Of a stretch of DNA of 64,000 bases, positions 1 to 7,880 are shown piece by piece. How positions within the stretch are numbered: the stretch's first letter is position 1; the number at the start of each line of letters is the position of its first letter. The stretch covers positions 295,529 through 359,528 of the forward strand of contig NC_013894.1 of assembly GCF_000025605.1 (NCBI RefSeq), read 5' to 3'. Below the pieces are notes generated by a model that searched no databases, had not been told where the DNA came from, and worked only from the letters and a program-made list of their open reading frames with translations. The translations under genes and the position numbers were made by a program. Source of the DNA: Thermocrinis albus DSM 14484 (lineage in GTDB: Bacteria; Aquificota; Aquificia; Aquificales; Aquificaceae).

Positions 1-156
1 CTAAGACCTGGGCGATGTGAGGAGTGGCAAACCTCTCCCTGTAACGTCCACGACAAATGGGTGGCACTAAGGGAGCACGTACTGGAGTATCTCACCACTA
101 CCACTATAGCGGAACTGGCAGGTGTAGAGGATAAACACAGGAAACCTGTAAAATAG
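1..156 (+). CDS. Rrf2-family transcriptional regulator, C-terminal fragment (partial at window edge)
   Basis: Reading frame 1 is open from the window edge to a TAG at 154-156 and gives 51 residues of a C-terminus. The pattern Cys, a six-residue gap, Cys, then a Trp and the segment TTTTIAEL matches the tail of Rrf2/IscR-type winged-helix regulators, where nearby cysteines often bind an Fe-S cluster and a Thr-rich 'TTL.dL' helix closes the protein. The DNA-binding domain lies outside the window, so the ligand and targets cannot be judged. It sits 5 bp before a metal-type transporter gene, which would suit a metal- or Fe-S-responsive regulator (inference). Confidence 0.6.
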   Translation, partial: LRPGRCEEWQTSPCNVHDKWVALREHVLEYLTTTTIAELAGVEDKHRKPVK

Positions 157-161
157 TCAAC

Positions 162-899
162 GTGGGAGAGTTTTCAAGAATAGCATTGGCATATATCCTG
201 ATCTTCTTCTTGGTGTTTCTTTCTCGTCGCTACAGGTTGTCGGCGGAGAGGGATCTAATAGAATCCACCCTCAGAACCACCCTACAGTTACTCCTCCTAG
301 GTTACTTCCTCGGATATCTGTTTCACTGGAGATCCACCACATCTCTCCTTGCGGTGATACTCCTTATGTCTTTGGCAGCATCCTTCATAGCGGCAGAGAG
401 GTTCCCCTTAGGAGGCAGTAGGTGGAGAGGACTCTTGGTGGGAGGGTTTTCCCTCAATGTGTCCAGTGCTTTGGTATTTCTAAGTCTGTATCTTATGGGA
501 GCCATAAAGCACAACTATGCGGAAACCATAACCCTGTGGGGTCTTGTTTTGGGAAACTCTCTCAGCAACGTAACATTGGCTTTTGAACGCTTGAGTGCAG
601 AGGCCAAAAATAGAAGGAACGAAATAGAGGCCAAGGTGGCCCTAGGTGCTAGCCTCAGAACAGCCATGGAGGACTGTATAAAAGCAGCCATGAGGGCAGC
701 TATGATGCCTAAGTACAATATGCTGAAGTCAGCGGGTATAGTGCATATACCAGGTGTGTCGGCGGGTATGGTGATAGCAGGTATGGATCCTATGGAGGCT
801 ATGGTATACCAGATACTGGTCATGTACATGCTTCTTTCGGTGGGTTTCCTCACATCTTTACTGGTGCTACTGATGAGTTACAGACACGCCCTCCGTTGA
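162..899 (+). CDS. fetB: ABC-type permease, FetB / UPF0014 family
   Basis: This 245-residue inner-membrane protein has about six or seven hydrophobic segments. It carries the family signature in its second half: EIEAKVALGAS near residue 157, then a Met/Ala-rich helix, MPKYNMLKSAGIVHIPG and a GMVIAGMDP segment. In E. coli the FetB permease works with the FetA ATPase in iron export and peroxide resistance. The start is GTG, 5 bp after the upstream Rrf2 gene, so the two are probably co-transcribed. No FetA-type ATPase is adjacent; the ATPase at 1719 looks ZnuC-like. The family call is firm, but the metal exported and the partner ATPase are unknown. Confidence 0.8.
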   Translation: MGEFSRIALAYILIFFLVFLSRRYRLSAERDLIESTLRTTLQLLLLGYFLGYLFHWRSTTSLLAVILLMSLAASFIAAERFPLGGSRWRGLLVGGFSLNVSSALVFLSLYLMGAIKHNYAETITLWGLVLGNSLSNVTLAFERLSAEAKNRRNEIEAKVALGASLRTAMEDCIKAAMRAAMMPKYNMLKSAGIVHIPGVSAGMVIAGMDPMEAMVYQILVMYMLLSVGFLTSLLVLLMSYRHALR

Positions 900-905
900 T
901 ATAAT
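900..905 (+). promoter_or_regulatory. -10 box ahead of the metal-binding protein gene
   Basis: A perfect TATAAT begins at the last base before 901 and ends 7 bp before the ATG at 913. A weak -35-like GTTACA lies 17 bp upstream inside the fetB 3' end. Transcription from it would begin at or next to the start codon, giving a leaderless message. This is sequence inference only. Confidence 0.5.
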
Positions 906-912
906 CAAAAAG

Positions 913-1728
913 ATGAGGTTCCTAATTCTTTTACTGTTTTCTTCCTTTCTCACCTTTGCAAAAGGTCTTCTACTGGCCACCACATATCCCATCTACTACC
1001 CTCTTAAGTTTATAGCCTACCCAGAAAGGAACGTGGACGTTCTTATAAACACACGAACGGATCCCCACCACTACGAGCTTAGACCCACAGAGGTGAAGAA
1101 GATGCTTTCTGCAGACTACGTGTTCACCTTAGGTCTAGAACCTTGGGAGAGATCTCTGAAGGGAAGGGTCGTAAAGGTGGGTAACGTGAGAGGTCTTATA
1201 TCTTACGGGCGCCAGCAGGATCCTCACCTGTGGCTATCGCCCAAAACTTACATCTATCTGGTGGAGAACCTCTGCAGACAGCTAAAGGAAACAGATCCTT
1301 CCAGGCAGGTGGTTTATGAAAAGAGATGCAAAACCTATCTACAAAAACTGGAAGAGCTGGACAAACTTTTTCAGAACACCTTATCCAGATGCAGGGTGAG
1401 GTACTTGGTGTCTACACATACCGCCTTTGCCTACCTTGCACGGGATTATCAACTTATCAACGTGGGTCTAAGAGGTGTACATGCTGAAGAAGAACCAAAA
1501 CCTTCCGAGCTCTTTAAGATAATACGCCTTATGAAGGAAAAGGGTGTCAGAGCCATTTATGTAGAAGAAGGTTATGATACCACCACGGCACGCTACATAG
1601 CAGAGCAAGTGGGAGCAAAGGTATACTTTCTAAACAGCTCTCTGTATCCATCATCACCCCAGGACGATTACTTTTCCATAATGAAAAGAAACCTACAACA
1701 GCTGAAGGAAGGTCTTGAATGCCAGTAG
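913..1728 (+). CDS. znuA: ABC transporter metal-binding lipoprotein-like protein (ZnuA/TroA family)
   Basis: This periplasmic solute-binding protein of 271 residues belongs to the cluster A-I (zinc/manganese) family. It has an N-terminal signal sequence of about 17 residues. The expected metal ligands are visible: His in DPHHYELRP (about 52), His in DPHLWLSP (about 105), His in STHTAFAYLARDY (about 169) and an acidic residue in VEEGYDTTT (about 219-222). The His-rich loop typical of many ZnuA proteins is absent. The gene overlaps the ATPase gene by 10 bp, so both belong to one uptake system. No matching membrane permease is present in the window. Zn versus Mn specificity cannot be read from the sequence. 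Confidence 0.85.
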   Translation: MRFLILLLFSSFLTFAKGLLLATTYPIYYPLKFIAYPERNVDVLINTRTDPHHYELRPTEVKKMLSADYVFTLGLEPWERSLKGRVVKVGNVRGLISYGRQQDPHLWLSPKTYIYLVENLCRQLKETDPSRQVVYEKRCKTYLQKLEELDKLFQNTLSRCRVRYLVSTHTAFAYLARDYQLINVGLRGVHAEEEPKPSELFKIIRLMKEKGVRAIYVEEGYDTTTARYIAEQVGAKVYFLNSSLYPSSPQDDYFSIMKRNLQQLKEGLECQ

Positions 1729-2399
1729 AAGAAGTCATAAGGGTAGAGGATCTGTCCTTCGGCTATAGGAAGGGTGAGCTTCTCATACAAAACCTCAGTT
1801 TCCACGTTCGCAGGGGGGAGTTCTTCGGGATAATGGGTCCCAACGGTGCTGGCAAAACGACCCTCCTGAAGATACTGCTGGGTTTTTTAAAACCTACTCA
1901 TGGCAGGGTTTTCCTCATGGGAAAACCTTTGGAGAAGTTCCGTGAGTGGCACCGTATAGGCTACGTACCTCAGAGATGGACCACCGAAAGATCCTTTACA
2001 GGTACTGTAGCAGAGATCCTGAGAGCCTTTGCTCCTAAGGAGAGGGTAGGATGGATCATATCCTTTTTACATCTGGAACACCTATTGAATCGCCAGTTTA
2101 ACAAGCTCTCCGGTGGAGAACAGCAGAAGTTGATGCTGGCCATAGCTCTCACTACAAACCCTGACATACTCTTTCTGGATGAACCTCTTACCGGGCTGGA
2201 CATCCACGCTCAGGAGCACATAGAGAGCGTCCTTAAGGAAATAGCTAAAAGCAGGACGGTGGTGGTGGTGTCTCACGACATAGGTTTTGTTATGAGAAAC
2301 GCAACACGTGTGCTTTGCTTAGGTATGCCTTCCTGCGTGGTGGTAGAACCCCATCAGTTCAAGGACATAATGAAGGATCTTTATGGACTCCATCCCTGA
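1719..2399 (+). CDS. znuC: metal ABC transporter ATP-binding protein (ZnuC-like)
   Basis: This 226-residue ABC ATPase has a complete motif set: Walker A GPNGAGKTT (40-48), Q-loop in GYVPQR (about 85), signature LSGGEQQK (130-137), Walker B ILFLDEP (150-156) and switch His in VVSHDIG (about 186). The YVPQ region and length resemble ZnuC/TroB. It overlaps the binding-protein gene by 10 bp. The expected third gene, a ZnuB-type permease, is missing: an IS605-type element starts 3 bp after the stop codon. The permease may be encoded elsewhere or have been lost here. Confidence 0.85.
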   Translation: MPVEEVIRVEDLSFGYRKGELLIQNLSFHVRRGEFFGIMGPNGAGKTTLLKILLGFLKPTHGRVFLMGKPLEKFREWHRIGYVPQRWTTERSFTGTVAEILRAFAPKERVGWIISFLHLEHLLNRQFNKLSGGEQQKLMLAIALTTNPDILFLDEPLTGLDIHAQEHIESVLKEIAKSRTVVVVSHDIGFVMRNATRVLCLGMPSCVVVEPHQFKDIMKDLYGLHP

Positions 2400-2401
2400 A
2401 G

Positions 2402-2719
2402 TTTATAGAAAAACTTGCGGGCTAAAACCCCGTATCTGTGATGCGGGGATACAGCCAGCCCCGAAAGGGTTGACACAAAAACATTACTGAATTAATTTAA
2501 TGTATAGCTAATACCCCACCGCTCTCCTGGGTAGGAGAGTTCAACGGCTTTAAGGTGGGGTATAGATGAATCAGGAGAGCTAAAAGTAGCTCCGCTATAT
2601 CGCTACATGGCGGTATAGGCAGGAGTAGGGGCGGTGTGAACCCGCCTGTGGTAGTAAGGAACGCGTTAAGCGTTCAAACCTACCACGAAGCTCCGCATCT
2701 TTGATGCGGGGTAGTTCAC
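2402..2719 (+). mobile_element. non-autonomous IS605-type element (tnpB deleted)
   Basis: This roughly 315-bp stretch without a gene has the same left end (TTTATAGAAAAACTTG followed by GGGCTAAAACCCCGTAT) and the same right end (about 135 bp, finishing GTAGTTCAC) as the two tnpB elements at 35202-36631 and 54941-56430. The tnpB body is absent. In its place, about 2440-2580 holds unique sequence containing a strong hairpin: TACCCCACC at about 2513 pairs with GGTGGGGTA at about 2554, with an inner GCTCTCC/GGAGAG stem. TTTAT at 2402-2406 also precedes the other two copies and may be the target-side tetra/pentanucleotide. Such MITE-like derivatives would be moved in trans by a TnpA encoded elsewhere. 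Confidence 0.8.
2586..2719 (+). ncRNA. candidate omega/reRNA-like right end, copy 1
   Basis: This region aligns to the right ends of the two tnpB elements although there is no reading frame left to preserve. It holds hairpins CTATATCGC/GCGGTATAG (2595-2603/2610-2618), GTGGTAG/CTACCAC (2648-2654/2680-2686) enclosing GAACGC/GCGTTC (2659-2664/2670-2675), and a terminal CCGCATC/GATGCGG. Base changes relative to the other copies keep the pairs. In IS605-type elements the right end encodes the TnpB guide RNA. Expression here is inferred, not shown. Confidence 0.5.
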
Positions 2720-2734
2720 ACTATTCTATCCGGC

Positions 2735-4048
2735 ATGGTTTCACTGGAGGATCTGGAAAAGGGAAAGGAGAGTATATGTGTGGTAGGCTTAGGATACGTA
2801 GGTTTACCTTTGGCTGTAGCCCTCTCTAAGCATTTCCGTGTTTTCGGGTACGACAAAAACACCAAGAGGGTAGAGGAGCTTAAGGTGGGTATAGACTCCA
2901 CAGGAGAGGTAGAAGCTGAGAAGTTAATAGGTACCAACGTTCAGTTTTCCTCAGATCCCTCCGTCATATCCCAATCCAGGTTTATAATAGTGGCTGTTCC
3001 CACACCTGTGGATAAACTTAAGAACCCGGATCTCTCCTTTATAAGATCTGCATCCGCCTTGGTGGGTAGGTACATGAGGAGGGGAAGTGTGGTGGTTTAC
3101 GAATCTACCGTCTATCCCGGTGCTACAGAAGAGGTGTGCGTACCGATACTGGAAAGGGAGAGCGGTCTTGTGTGGAAGAGGGACTTCTTTGTGGGATACT
3201 CCCCGGAGAGAATAAACCCGGGAGATCCTCATCACAGCTTGGAGAAAGTGGTAAAGGTGGTGTCTGCTGATACACCCCAGACGCTGCAGGTGGTGAAAGG
3301 GGTTTACGAAAAGGTGGTGAAAGCTGGCGTGTATGTTGCTCCTGATATAAAGACTGCAGAAGCGGCCAAAGTGATAGAGAACATACAGCGAGACATCAAC
3401 ATAGCTCTCATAAACGAACTAGCCATAATATTTCACCGTCTTGGGCTGGATACAAGGGAGGTTCTAAAAGCGGCCTCCACCAAGTGGAACTTTCTGAAGT
3501 TTGAACCTGGACTCGTGGGAGGACACTGTATACCTGTGGATCCCTACTATCTGGCTCACAAATCTAAGGAGGTGGGATATATTCCGGAGCTTATTCTAGC
3601 AGGCAGAAGGGTTAACGAGCATATACCCGTGTTTGTGGCCCACCAAGTGGTAAAGACTTTAGTGAGAAGTGGAAAAAAGATTAAGGGAGCACGCGTACTG
3701 GTACTGGGAGTCTCTTTCAAGGAGAATGTACCAGATGTAAGAAACTCTAAGGTTTACGACCTGGTAAAAGAACTAGCCGACTTTGAGATGGAAACTTACA
3801 TCTTTGATCCTATAGCGGACAGGGAAGGTTTGAAAGAAGAGTACGGCCTGGAGCTGGTAGAAGACTACACAGTAGGAGCCCCCTACCATGCCGTGATTTT
3901 TGCGGTAAGACACAACATTTTTAAGGAAATATTTTCCTTAGAACTCCTTAAAACTCTGTGCGATAAGCCCCCTATCCTAGTGGATATAAAAGGGATGTGG
4001 GACAAAGAGGAGGCTCAAAAACTCGGCTTCGTGTATTGGAGGCTGTAG
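2735..4048 (+). CDS. UDP-N-acetylhexosamine 6-dehydrogenase (nucleotide sugar dehydrogenase)
   Basis: This 437-residue cytosolic enzyme of the UDP-glucose/GDP-mannose dehydrogenase family would oxidise C6 of a UDP sugar to the acid in two NAD-dependent steps for surface polysaccharide synthesis. The Rossmann motif VVGLGYVGLPLA starts near residue 17. The catalytic Cys is in VGGHCIPVDP (about 265). The segment IENIQRDINIALINELA (about 214-230) is the variant typical of WecC/TviB/WbpO rather than plain UDP-glucose dehydrogenases, so an N-acetylated substrate is likelier. The ATG lies 15 bp beyond the IS605-derived element, and a TATTCT seven bases before it may be a -10. It is followed 1 bp later by argS. 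Confidence 0.85.
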   Translation: MVSLEDLEKGKESICVVGLGYVGLPLAVALSKHFRVFGYDKNTKRVEELKVGIDSTGEVEAEKLIGTNVQFSSDPSVISQSRFIIVAVPTPVDKLKNPDLSFIRSASALVGRYMRRGSVVVYESTVYPGATEEVCVPILERESGLVWKRDFFVGYSPERINPGDPHHSLEKVVKVVSADTPQTLQVVKGVYEKVVKAGVYVAPDIKTAEAAKVIENIQRDINIALINELAIIFHRLGLDTREVLKAASTKWNFLKFEPGLVGGHCIPVDPYYLAHKSKEVGYIPELILAGRRVNEHIPVFVAHQVVKTLVRSGKKIKGARVLVLGVSFKENVPDVRNSKVYDLVKELADFEMETYIFDPIADREGLKEEYGLELVEDYTVGAPYHAVIFAVRHNIFKEIFSLELLKTLCDKPPILVDIKGMWDKEEAQKLGFVYWRL

Positions 4049-4049
4049 C

Positions 4050-5705
4050 ATGAGAAGGTATCTATTTCAGAAGATAAGGGAGATAGTACGTCAGGAATAC
4101 AAGACAGAGGTGGAAGAGTTTCAGGTGGAACCACCTCGGCAGGAGGAACTGGGAGATCTTGCCACCAACGTGGCCTTTATCCTGTCTAAGACTCTCAGAA
4201 GAAACCCACAGGAAATAGCCCAGTATTTGGCAAACCTCTTATCACAGCACGGTTTTGATGCAACAGCTCAGAGAGGCTTTATCAACATCCGCATACTGGA
4301 AAGTACAGTGAAAGAGATGACAAAACAAATTCTACAGGAAGGTGAAAGCTTCTTCCTTGAAAAGGTGGGAGAAGGCAAGAGGATACTGGTGGAACTGGTG
4401 AGCGCCAACCCCACCGGTCCGTTACACTTAGGACACGGCAGGATAGCGGTGGTAGGTGACGTCATAGCAAGACTTTTAACCGCCTTTGGTTTTGATGTAA
4501 CGAGGGAGTACTACATAAACGATGCGGGAAGACAGGTGTACCTCTTGGGACTGTCCATTCTTTACAGGTGTCTGGAGATGACCGGCAGGGATCCAGAGGA
4601 TATAAGACCCACCTTTGAGGAGGAAGGCTACAAAGGCACCTACGTAATGGATCTCGCCAAGGAGGCCCTACAGACATACGGGGAGGAACTTTTTAAAGGA
4701 GATAGGGAAGAGACTATAAGAACCCTTTCTCAGTTAGGTATCCGTAAGATCTTAGAGGAGATATCTCAGACACTCAGCAAACTAGATGTCTCTATAGACA
4801 GTTGGTTCAGTGAGAGAAGTTTGGTGGAAGAGGGCAGAGTGGAGGAAGTCCTTTCCGTACTACAGGAGAAAGGCTACCTTTACGAGAAGGATGGTGCCAT
4901 ATGGTTCAAAAGTACCCTCTTTGGAGATGACAAAGACAGAGTCCTCAGAAAGTCTACGGGAGAGTACACCTACTTTGCCACCGACATAGCCTACCACTAT
5001 GAGAAGTACAAAAGAGGTTACCAGCAAGTAGTTAACGTGTGGGGAGCAGACCATCACGGTTATCTGCCGCGCCTTGTGGGAGCTCTGAGAGCTCTCGGTA
5101 TACCAGATCAGTGGTTAAGGGTAGAGTGGGTGCAGATGGTAAGACTCTTCAAGGGTGAAGAGGAGGTACGCATGTCTAAGAGAGCTGGGGAGTTTGTTAC
5201 CTTAGAAGAGCTTATGGAGGAAGTGGGGAAAGATGCTGTTAGGTTCATCTTTTTGACAAGAAGATCCGACACACCTCTTGACTTTGATATACAACTGGCC
5301 CTTGAGAAGAGTTCTGAAAACCCAGTTTTTTACGTACAGTACGCTCACGCCCGTATACGGGGTGTGTTCAGAGAAGTAAAGACCCGGTACGGCATAGACC
5401 CGGATAACGCAGGTCTTGGAGAACATATACAGAATCTAAGGGACGAAGCAGGCGTTAAACTGTGCAAGAAATGCATCTTTCTAAAGGATACTCTGTGGGA
5501 CGCCGTATCCAAACTGGCACCCCATATAATAACCTCGTGGCTCATAGAAACCGCCAAAGACTTCCACAATTACTACAACCATCACAGGGTGATGGTGGAA
5601 GACAGAGAGCTTATGCTATCAAGACTGGCCGTCTTAAAAACAGTGGAGATCTCCTTAAAAACTGCGTTAAACTTGATAGGTGTGTCTGCTCCGGAAAGAA
5701 TGTGA
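4050..5705 (+). CDS. argS: arginyl-tRNA synthetase
   Basis: This 551-residue class I aminoacyl-tRNA synthetase charges tRNA-Arg with arginine. The N-terminal Add-1 domain covers about residues 1-90. The HIGH signature appears as NPTGPLHLGHG (about 120-130), and the KMSKS equivalent as VRMSKRAGE. The C-terminal anticodon-binding helical domain includes YVQYAHARI. Length is normal for the family. It directly follows the sugar dehydrogenase gene with a 1-bp gap, so the two are probably on one transcript, an unrelated pairing of the kind common in this genome. Confidence 0.97.
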   Translation: MRRYLFQKIREIVRQEYKTEVEEFQVEPPRQEELGDLATNVAFILSKTLRRNPQEIAQYLANLLSQHGFDATAQRGFINIRILESTVKEMTKQILQEGESFFLEKVGEGKRILVELVSANPTGPLHLGHGRIAVVGDVIARLLTAFGFDVTREYYINDAGRQVYLLGLSILYRCLEMTGRDPEDIRPTFEEEGYKGTYVMDLAKEALQTYGEELFKGDREETIRTLSQLGIRKILEEISQTLSKLDVSIDSWFSERSLVEEGRVEEVLSVLQEKGYLYEKDGAIWFKSTLFGDDKDRVLRKSTGEYTYFATDIAYHYEKYKRGYQQVVNVWGADHHGYLPRLVGALRALGIPDQWLRVEWVQMVRLFKGEEEVRMSKRAGEFVTLEELMEEVGKDAVRFIFLTRRSDTPLDFDIQLALEKSSENPVFYVQYAHARIRGVFREVKTRYGIDPDNAGLGEHIQNLRDEAGVKLCKKCIFLKDTLWDAVSKLAPHIITSWLIETAKDFHNYYNHHRVMVEDRELMLSRLAVLKTVEISLKTALNLIGVSAPERM

Positions 5706-5717
5706 GAGGAGGTTAAA

Positions 5718-6236
5718 ATGAAGAGGGAGAGACTTATACTACTGGTGGGCTTACTGGTGGCACTGGTGTCCTTTTATGTGGGACTAAATCAGTGGCTCTC
5801 CAGCAAGAACCAACCTTCAACACCTGTTACCATCATGCCGGTAAAGCCCACACCTTCACCACCCCCAGCTACATCCGCACCTTCCTCAACAACAACCCCT
5901 CCCGAATCTTCGCAACAGACACAGGCTGCAACTCCTACAGAAAAGCACGTATCTCCTACTCCTTCTACCACCACCGAAGCTCATGAAAAACCTCATGAGA
6001 AGCCTAAAGAAAAACCCAAGCCTCGCCCGAAAAAGGAGTACCTGATACAGGTAGGTGCCTTCACCTACCAAGAGAATGCTCAGAAAGCCTTAGAGAAAGC
6101 CCAAAAGATGGGATATAAAGGTCATATAAAGAAGGAAGACGGGTTCTATAAGGTCCTACTGGTGGTAAAGACCGACAACATAGATGAGCACCTTCAGAAA
6201 CTGAGGAAAGAGTTCGGGGGAGCTTTCGTGAAATGA
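5718..6236 (+). CDS. SPOR-domain membrane-anchored protein
   Basis: This 172-residue protein has one N-terminal membrane anchor (residues about 5-25). A long Pro/Thr/Ser-rich linker (about 33-90) passes into a Lys/Pro-rich stretch, and a C-terminal SPOR domain begins at about 106 with YLIQVGAFTYQENAQKALE. SPOR domains bind denuded peptidoglycan glycan strands at division sites, so this is a periplasm-facing cell-wall protein resembling FtsN or DedD in layout, although it is shorter. A good AGGAGGT ribosome site lies 6-7 bp before the ATG. It overlaps the next gene, which also ends in a SPOR domain, by 4 bp. Confidence 0.8.
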   Translation: MKRERLILLVGLLVALVSFYVGLNQWLSSKNQPSTPVTIMPVKPTPSPPPATSAPSSTTTPPESSQQTQAATPTEKHVSPTPSTTTEAHEKPHEKPKEKPKPRPKKEYLIQVGAFTYQENAQKALEKAQKMGYKGHIKKEDGFYKVLLVVKTDNIDEHLQKLRKEFGGAFVK

Positions 6237-7294
6237 TACGTAGATGGCTACTCCTTTCGCTGATAGTAAGTAGCTGTGCACAGATACAGGAAAACAAAGG
6301 GGCGGAGTCAGCAAGGTACTACTACGACATGGGTATGTCTTCCCTCATATCCCGCAACTACTCGGAAGCTATAGCTAACTTATTTAGGGCTTCTCGTGAG
6401 AACCCATACGACCCAAAGATCTGGAACGCTTTGGGTATAGCTTACATGGAAGCGGGAGAATACGAAAAAGCGGAATCAGCCTTTGTAAAGGCGCTCAGTG
6501 TGGATAAGAACTTCACTGATGCTACTCTACAACTAGGCATTCTTCACTTTAGGAAGGGTGAGTATGACAAGGCTAAGGAGTATTTGCTTAAGGCTATATC
6601 TGACGAAGGTTTTCCCCAGAAACACATGGCCTTCTATTACCTGGCAAGGGTGGAAAAAGCTGTAGGGAACGAGAGAGGATATCTAGAGAATCTCAGGAAA
6701 GCTGTGGCTTATTACCCCCTCTTCTTGGAGGCACAGATGGAACTAGCTCAAGCTTACGAAAGCAGGGGGGAGTACGATGCCGCTTTAGACGTTTACAGAA
6801 CTCTTCAAAGTAACGGTGTTAATTCTCCCAGCGTCCGTCTGGGAATGGCGAGAGTCTACTACGCCATGGGAGATACAGAGAAAGCTAAGGGTCTGTTGAG
6901 GGAACTGCTAGAGGATAGACAGATAGATGCTCCTACAAGATCTGCTGCTATGGATCTCCTCACCAAGGTGCTGGTAAAGGAGCAGGAACTTAAGTTGGGG
7001 ATGAGAAAACCCCCTCCCCTTGAGAAACCTCAACCTTCCACACCACCGGTAAAGGAGCAGGAACATAAGCCTGTAAAGAGGTGGCGCATACAGCTGGGTG
7101 CCTTCTCTTCGAAGGAGAAGGCCAACAGCTGGAAGGAGAAACTGGAGAGAGAGCTGGGCCTTAAGGATATAACGGTGGAGGAACAAGGGGGTGTTTACAG
7201 GATATTCTACGGAAGCTTTGAAGACAGAAAAGATGCAGAGAGAGAGCTTAGAAAGCTTAGGGACCTCAACGTCTACGGTTTTATCGTTGACTGA
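6233..7294 (+). CDS. TPR lipoprotein with C-terminal SPOR domain
   Basis: This 353-residue protein starts with a lipoprotein signal (LIVSSC, Cys15). About five to six tetratricopeptide repeats follow (about residues 26-245), with consensus pieces such as AWNALGIAYMEAGEYEKAESAF-like units. After a Pro-rich linker (about 255-275) comes a SPOR domain starting RWRIQLGAFSSKEKAN. It is probably a peptidoglycan-binding outer-membrane or periplasmic scaffold. It overlaps the preceding SPOR gene by 4 bp (ATGA), so the pair is translationally coupled and likely works in the same cell-envelope process. It ends 4 bp before the convergent hisB. Confidence 0.8.
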   Translation: MIRRWLLLSLIVSSCAQIQENKGAESARYYYDMGMSSLISRNYSEAIANLFRASRENPYDPKIWNALGIAYMEAGEYEKAESAFVKALSVDKNFTDATLQLGILHFRKGEYDKAKEYLLKAISDEGFPQKHMAFYYLARVEKAVGNERGYLENLRKAVAYYPLFLEAQMELAQAYESRGEYDAALDVYRTLQSNGVNSPSVRLGMARVYYAMGDTEKAKGLLRELLEDRQIDAPTRSAAMDLLTKVLVKEQELKLGMRKPPPLEKPQPSTPPVKEQEHKPVKRWRIQLGAFSSKEKANSWKEKLERELGLKDITVEEQGGVYRIFYGSFEDRKDAERELRKLRDLNVYGFIVD

Positions 7295-7298
7295 TACC

Positions 7299-7880
7299 TC
7301 ACAGTATATGTTCCTTGGTGGAGGGTATGCGGGAGTGGGTTAATATGACCGCTTGTTTCAGAGACAGAGCAAAGGCCTTGAAGCAGGCTTCTGCCACGTG
7401 ATGCAGAATTCTCCCCGAGAGAACCCTCATATGCAAGGTTATCTTGGACTCAAGAGCAAAACCTTTGAAGAACTCCCATATCAGTTCAAAGTCAAAATCC
7501 GTTATTTTGCCTCTGAGGCCTCCATCTTCGTAAAAAAAGAGAGGCCTACCACATATATCCAAACTGCACATCACCAGTGCTTCGTCCATGGGTACTATGG
7601 CGTAACCGAAACGATTTATGCCCTTCATTTCACCTAAAGCCTTTAGGAAAGCTGTACCAAGAACTATACCTGCGTCTTCTACCGTGTGGTGGTGAGAAAC
7701 ATGAACGTCTCCCTCTGCCTTAAGGTGTATATCAAAACCTGAGTGTCTTGCCAAAGTCTCTAACATGTGGGTGAGAAAACCCACAGGCGTCTCTATATGA
7801 TACTGGCCACTACCGTCAAGATTGATCTTCGCCCATATCCTGGTTTCCTTCGTCTCCCTCTTGAACTCTGACCACCGCAT
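7299..7880 (-). CDS. hisB: imidazoleglycerol-phosphate dehydratase
   Basis: This monofunctional 193-residue HisB carries out the dehydration of imidazole glycerol phosphate in histidine synthesis. Family motifs present include [15 protein letters not shown] at the start, GFLTHMLE, the Mn-binding HHHTVED (about 63-69) and the second metal motif [10 protein letters not shown] near residue 164. It is the last gene of the mnmE-rho-holA-hisB operon and overlaps the 3' end of holA by 65 bp in another frame. The start chosen agrees with the family N-terminus. hisC lies far away at 33850, so the his pathway is scattered. Confidence 0.95.
   Translation of the reverse strand: MRWSEFKRETKETRIWAKINLDGSGQYHIETPVGFLTHMLETLARHSGFDIHLKAEGDVHVSHHHTVEDAGIVLGTAFLKALGEMKGINRFGYAIVPMDEALVMCSLDICGRPLFFYEDGGLRGKITDFDFELIWEFFKGFALESKITLHMRVLSGRILHHVAEACFKAFALSLKQAVILTHSRIPSTKEHIL

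Noticed and set aside
1719-2399. FetA identity for the ATPase beside the FetB-like permease
   Set aside because: It overlaps the metal-binding protein gene and its Q-loop region resembles ZnuC; FetA assignment would need phylogeny.
2512-2565. Terminator for the ABC transporter genes
   Set aside because: The strong hairpin has no following T-run and lies inside the element bounded by the IS605-type ends.
5840-5990. Tandem repeat or low-complexity insertion in the first SPOR protein
   Set aside because: The Pro/Thr-rich linker has no exact repeat unit and is normal for SPOR proteins.
7353-7637. A 94-residue plus-strand frame opposite hisB
   Set aside because: It is a shadow frame; hisB has complete motifs.
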